Positions 59,470-64,000 of a stretch of DNA of 64,000 bases are shown one piece after another. Numbering within the stretch: position 1 is the stretch's first letter; the number at the start of each line of letters is the position of its first letter. The translations under genes and the position numbers were made by a program. The notes beneath the pieces were generated by a model that searched no databases, was not told the origin of the DNA, and saw nothing but the letters and a program-made list of their open reading frames with translations. Origin of the DNA: Ancylostoma caninum (taxonomy: Eukaryota > Nematoda > Chromadorea > Rhabditida > Ancylostomatidae); contig JBAJFG010000362.1 in NCBI GenBank assembly GCA_037903475.1, positions 1,984,001 to 2,048,000 on the forward strand. The letters run 5' to 3'.

Positions 59470-61300
59470 AAGTGTGAGCACAGTAGAACGACACTGGTAT
59501 TTGAATCTACAACCCACTGTGACGTGGGTTAACGAGCGATTTGGAGCTGCCTCCATTGCGGAGTGGGTGACAATGACTGACGTTCCCTATATGTACATTT
59601 ATCATGTTCTCCTTTCAATGTAACGAAATATTAGGTTCTTGGGCACGGGTACGGGCCAGGGAGCGCATGCATCATCTTTGATTGCTGCTCAAGCTGTCGG
59701 TCTTTTACCAGCAATTGCTGAGGGACGGCAGCAATCAAGGGGAGAATGGCAGCAACTGGGAACCTGCCAGGGTTTCTACTTGAACCATTACGCCGTTTGA
59801 GCTGCGTTCGTGCTGCATAGTTATCAGAGATGGACATTAGCCTGCGTTAACGTGTTGAAACATCCAATTTTACCCCCACCCCCACCCACCACCCCGTTAG
59901 TAGGGGCTTCAACACCTTTACCCTGAATAATATCAACGATGCATGAGGCCAGGGTGAGCGGAAGTCAGATTTAAAACTTCAGAAGACGGAATTGAGAGGC
60001 GAAAAAAAGGAACATAGGAAGTTCCGGTAGTCGAAATTCCGCTCATCTCTGGTCTGGATCTGGCAGCGCTGCTTCATATCCGTCATAAGGGCAATTTATA
60101 CTAGGGTGCGTACGTTAGACGCACTGAAATCTCCGCCACCCTGCTGTGTATGAAAAGTCATGTAGTTTCTTCTACTACATTTGAACAAATGTTTGTTAGA
60201 CAATTATTTTGATAGAAATCAAGCTAGCTAAAGAAAAGTACCGTTACCAAAGCAAAAAAAAGAGAAAGAGGACAGTAAGATGAAAGAATGGTACTTGAGA
60301 ATAGGCCTAAACTCTCGCACTGGTCGTGCAGTTTGCAATTCTGGGTGATCGGCCGGCCGACTCGCGTAATCCGCCCGACCGGCCCGCGATTCCAAATAAT
60401 CGACCGAGCGGCTCGTCAATTGAGCGCACTGGCCGGGCGGCTCGCAATTCGCCTTTGTGAGCCGAGGTTCGTGTAAAACATCACGGCGGAGACGGCTTCT
60501 TAAAAGATGCGACTGCAGAGTGCGGAACAAAAAGCGCAATAGATTCATTAAAAGTCGCTTTCCACAACTCTGCCGGTCTGTGTGTCCCAGACTCTGCCGG
60601 CGTCGTTTCGCCGTTTTCCGTTAAGTTTAGCCATTTTTCGCAACGAAAGTATGTAATAGCTATGGATCACCTGCCCATATGCGTCTATTGAAATGTTGCT
60701 GCTCTGCTCCACTGCCAAATAATTTGGAATTGGCGAAAATCGGCGGTGTCTAGGAATTCTCTTGTCATGCTGAGAAATGGTGTATGTCTTTCTAACCTTC
60801 TTTATGTTGCTAACACTGGCTGGTGTCATAGGAGAACATAGGAGAATACAATGTTAGCTTTGTAGCAACTCCAAGTAGCAGAACAGGGCACGCATTGTTA
60901 TTCTAATAAAATGACCCGAAAGCTCTACTAGACAGACTCCAGCCCTAATGTTTGATGTTCGTACATAGAGCCTTCATGAAAAGATGTAGCTGGAAAAATA
61001 AGGCTTTGTCAGGTGGTAAATCAAAAGATTGGAGATTGTGAAGCTCCGTAGGGAGTGGCGTAGCAGCGTCGTAGCCGTTTGCATCCTAGCGCGATATTTC
61101 TCTAGGTCATCACACTGATTCTCACCTTGAGGATAACACTCCTACTATAAAGGTCCATTATTCAGACAAGTATTTGGGCTCTGAAGGCAGCATCTACGGA
61201 AATCTTCGTGATCTAGATGTTGCTGTTCAGGGTTCGGAGGGACGTGGAACTGATATCCAATGAAGAGAAACACGCAGAAACCAAAAAATCAAAGCGTTCC
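59470..61300. other. Non-coding stretch with small repeats
   Basis: Contains a lone MITE end (59577-59592), a C-rich run (59872-59896), a lone GGGCAATT-type end (60087-60125), and a GC-rich segment at 60310-60470 where variants of ggccgggcggctcgcaatt recur about four times at irregular spacing. No gene was recognised. Confidence 0.5.
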
Positions 61301-61331
61301 CTTCGTAGCGTTTGAATCGCGGGAAGGAAGT

Positions 61332-61577
61332 TATAGTCTGTCCGAAACGACGAGTCCGCCCACGCACGCGGGGATCGAGAGGCGGCGCGGGTGGGATGGA
61401 TGCTGTTGGCTGCCACATCATACACGTCACAGCCCAATCATTGGTCAATACCATGAAGATAACGATGAAACATGATATGCAGATCGCAAATGATGACGTG
61501 GAGTGCTGGCAGACGTGGCAGCTTCTCGATCCCCACGTGCGTGAGCGGACTCTTCGTTTCGACCAACCTATAGTTAC
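61332..61577. mobile_element. Foldback/MITE with GC-rich arms
   Basis: Left arm tatagtctgtccgaaacgac, then gagtccgcccacgcacg and ggggatcgaga. The right arm carries the inverse of each (tctcgatccccacgtgcgtg, agcggactcttcgtttcga, cctata). Interior of about 100 bp unique. Confidence 0.75.
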
Positions 61578-61764
61578 TCCGTCCATCCTAATTCAACATG
61601 CGCTCGCTTAGAAGTGACCGGGTAAAATGGAGTTGGGGGGGGGCACTTGGTATAAGTCAATAATATGATCTGTACTACACGTTCTGACTTGTTTGCAGTT
61701 CAGGTAGCTGATGTAGAAGCTCCAAATGTCCGCAGTCAGGAGGGCGTGGCCACGGCGCGGCTCC

Positions 61765-61856
61765 TTGATCAGACACAGGCGCTCTCTATGCTGCCTCTGG
61801 CTTCTCTGACTCTGCAGACAACCAGTGGCAGCATGCAGAGCGCCTGTGTCTCTGGC
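61765..61856. repeat. Inverted repeat with arms of about 27 bp
   Basis: cagacacaggcgctctctat(gctgcc) pairs with (ggcagc)atgcagagcgcctgtgtctc. It lies about 55 bp right of a sequence shared with the 8930-9128 foldback. Confidence 0.6.
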
Positions 61857-62131
61857 TAAACAGGCCCCAGCAAGAGCCTTCCGTAGGGTCGGAACAAAAA
61901 CGAAGCCCCCTTTGAAAAACAAAAATTTTACGAAGTCCCCCATGGATACTGAGACAGCCTAAAAGAAGCCTGAGCGTTTCGCAATCAGGCTGGGAATCCC
62001 TAAAAACCGGAAAGCTGGCCTGGGAAGGCCACCATGCTCCTCGTGTAGTACACCACCCGCGTCGAGGTCGCCGGCGACTGGGCTCATTGATGGCCCGGGT
62101 GACAGTTGGTCAAGGATGTGACCTTCCGAAG

Positions 62132-62189
62132 CGATGAAAATAGTAGCTGAGATGAAGGGTATTCATCTCAGCTCAGCTATTATTTTCAT
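62132..62189. repeat. Hairpin, stem about 20 bp
   Basis: gatgaaaatagtagctgaga pairs with the inverted tctcagctcagctattattttc, with a 5-nt duplication (ctcag) in one arm. Confidence 0.6.
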
Positions 62190-62607
62190 GCTTTCAAACA
62201 AACATGAAAAAACGTGAAAACATTCAGCATGGACTGCATGACACTATTGAGAAAAGAACAAGTATTTCCAAGATTAGCAAGGCCCTGAAAGGAGAGAAGC
62301 TAAAAAACAACATCGAAAAGGTGAAAACGCAAAAATAAGAACATTTTCGAAACAAAAACGAAGCTTGGAGATGAGGCTGACTTGAATGAAGCGCGGCGTC
62401 GCAAATGAAACCTATGCGTTTCAATGGTACGTTGGCGCATCGTAGGGTGTAAAAAAAGTTTAGCTTTATAGGGCTATATCTCTGCTAAAAGGAGATGATG
62501 TGGAACATACTATGGCGCGTATGATAGCAATGGATTGGATGTATAGGTGTATGCAAAGGCAGCAGAAACTTATGTGTTTGAATAGAAAAACTATGCTCCT
62601 GAAGTGC

Positions 62608-62666
62608 CACGAAAGGCTGAGCCTTTCGTGGCTGCGGGTCCAGCCTTTCGTGCGAAAGGCTGGACC
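62608..62666. repeat. Two adjacent perfect palindromes sharing one core
   Basis: ccacgaaaggct-g-agcctttcgtgg (12-bp stem) is followed 4 bp later by ggtccagcctttcg-tg-cgaaaggctggacc (14-bp stem). Both are built on AGCCTTTCG. Confidence 0.85.
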
Positions 62667-63053
62667 ACTTAATGAGCATACAATTTTTTGATTCACATAG
62701 GTTTGGGCAACCATTTCAAACACTTATTGTGCACTCTCAGACACATCTTTGCCCAAAATTTGAAGTGAATCCGTGAAGTGTGAACTTAGTTATCTAGCAC
62801 AGTTTCTTTTAATTTAAATAAGTTTGAAATGTCTTCCCAAAGAACTTCCAGTATTCCCTTTGTTCTTATTTGACCGAAAGTTTCAAGTCAATCCATGCTG
62901 CTTCGGCAGCACAGCAATCTGTGTGGGCGCTTGAAGACTGGGGATGAGACCCTTTCAAAAGTGTCCGTGAAGTGGACAGCCGGATGACAACAGACAGGGT
63001 TTTGAAGCCCTGGATCAATAACAGTAACGGTGGTTCAGACTTTTTATAGCAAT

Positions 63054-63200
63054 TACGGCACAGAGGTCGGGAGGTAGCAAGCGCTCCCTAGACGTACGGA
63101 TATGTGTCTAATGGCCCTACTCCCCCACTCGAGGTAGGGGTACTGGCCACGCCCCCTATGGAGGGAGCGCGGCTTACAATAATTACTTAGGGGATCATCG
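63054..63200 (-). mobile_element. Possible LTR fragment downstream of the Gag remnant
   Basis: On the minus strand a stretch of CCTCGAGTGGGGGAGTAGGG and a TATA-like gctataaaaag (about 63043-63053) follow the gag segment with no pol between. This could be a 3' LTR of an internally deleted element. No second LTR is inside the window for comparison. Confidence 0.25.
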
Positions 63201-63341
63201 ATTCGATGATACTCCCGCGACACGACAAAATAATATACAGCGAGAAAAAAGGGATCTGTCCCGGCGTTGGCGGCTTGATTGAGTGGAGGTGAAGAGGGCA
63301 GGTACGGTGTCGTCGAGGCTGGCATCTGGCAGTCGGCGGCA

Positions 63342-63809
63342 TCAGTTCCGTGGTCTCTTGTTCGGGAAGTATGGACGCTTGCTGTGGCATAACAGCTGGT
63401 TATGGCCGAGGCCACAACCACCGCATACCACCTTGCAATCGTCCTCCCCGTGGGACGGTTTCAAGCACTTGAGGCACAGGCCAAGCTTAGAGGCCTGAAC
63501 GGTCCGGGAAACGGGGTCCGCGAAAGTACAGCACCGGCTCGAATAGTGGGAATCCTTGTTTTCCTCCACAGAGCAAAACACACAGTTGGATTTCGGCGCT
63601 GTGCGCGCCACAATCAACCCTGTGCGCTCTAGGAGGAGCTCGTTGTCGAGCTCAAGGCGTTCCAGTCTGGACGAGATCTGACGCAGGAGAGAAATAACGG
63701 TCGACTGGTCTGGCATGTCGAGGTCCTCCATGGCTTGCAGAAGATCTGACGAGTTGGAAAGGGACATGTTGGTGATGTCTGACGAGATCATTGCTGCTTT
63801 TATATGCAA
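63342..63809 (-). mobile_element. BEL/Pao-type retrotransposon Gag, zinc-knuckle end
   Basis: Open for 155 codons. A helical segment (QISSRLERLELDNELLLER) is followed by the Cys/His array CVFCSVEENKDSHYSSRC, LCLKCLKPSHGEDDC and CGGCGLGHNQLLCH. This 'C..C....H...C' then 'C..C...GH....C' then 'C..CG..HN..LC' order is typical of BEL/Pao Gag proteins. No protease or reverse-transcriptase motifs follow on the minus strand, so it is a partial or internally deleted copy. The N-terminal part may lie beyond the right edge or be lost. Confidence 0.75.
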
Positions 63810-64000
63810 ATTTTCATGGCCCGCCTATTTTTTTTTGCGGGGAACTATTTTTGCCTGCAGGGACCAACACCTTGCCTACTTTTTATGAGGTAATTAACTG
63901 ATAAGATGATTTGCACTTGAGTTGGGGTGCGATACTAGGAAAGTAGTCAGTGTGGGGTGCGAAATGACCGCGATGATATCCAATCAGTGATAGGTGCGAG

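Overview
The window is nuclear DNA of a nematode, most likely a clade V (rhabditid/strongylid) species. Four signals support this: an exact copy of the 22-nt nematode spliced leader SL1 (three times), TTAGGC-type nematode telomere repeats, an SRH-type chemoreceptor, and nematode-style gene structure (introns of about 50-60 nt, splice acceptors directly in front of start codons). A 100-N scaffold gap lies at 40906-41005. There is no bacterial-type organisation.

Layout. 1-4 kb: degenerate mariner-like DNA, a small palindromic element and a (CA)n microsatellite. 4.1-8.6 kb (minus): a protein tyrosine phosphatase gene with every catalytic motif intact; its introns carry several MITEs. 8.9-16 kb: almost no coding signal, but dense foldback elements, GC-rich repeats, a minisatellite, a foldback built of telomere repeats, and TTAA- and TA-flanked MITEs. 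16.4-20.7 kb (minus): exons of lysine-rich, single-TM or basic proline-rich proteins, with a MITE and a mariner relic between them. 21-28 kb: mostly repeats, including a nested MITE insertion whose near-empty site also lies in this window. 28-33 kb (minus): an SRH-type seven-transmembrane chemoreceptor gene next to other fragments. 33.5-41 kb: a LINE remnant, a 117-bp tandem array, (TACA)n microsatellites and a roughly 2.8-kb tandem duplication holding three perfect SL1 copies. 41.7-59.5 kb: a gene-rich minus-strand block made of a thioredoxin-fold-like protein, a long coiled-coil protein, a CoREST co-repressor and a zinc-finger protein. A divergent tyrosine phosphatase lies on the plus strand inside a CoREST intron. 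59.5-64 kb: hairpins, MITEs and a BEL/Pao-type Gag remnant.

Functional picture. CoREST would scaffold an LSD1/HDAC chromatin complex. Its polyadenylation signal lies about 210 bp upstream of the start of the coiled-coil gene, and a splice acceptor abuts that start, which fits a nematode operon. The nested phosphatase keeps the CX5R cysteine and arginine but has lost the WPD-loop aspartate, so it may be a pseudophosphatase. All exon models were read by eye from splice signals and reading-frame continuity; protein family calls rest on motif recognition, not on database searches.
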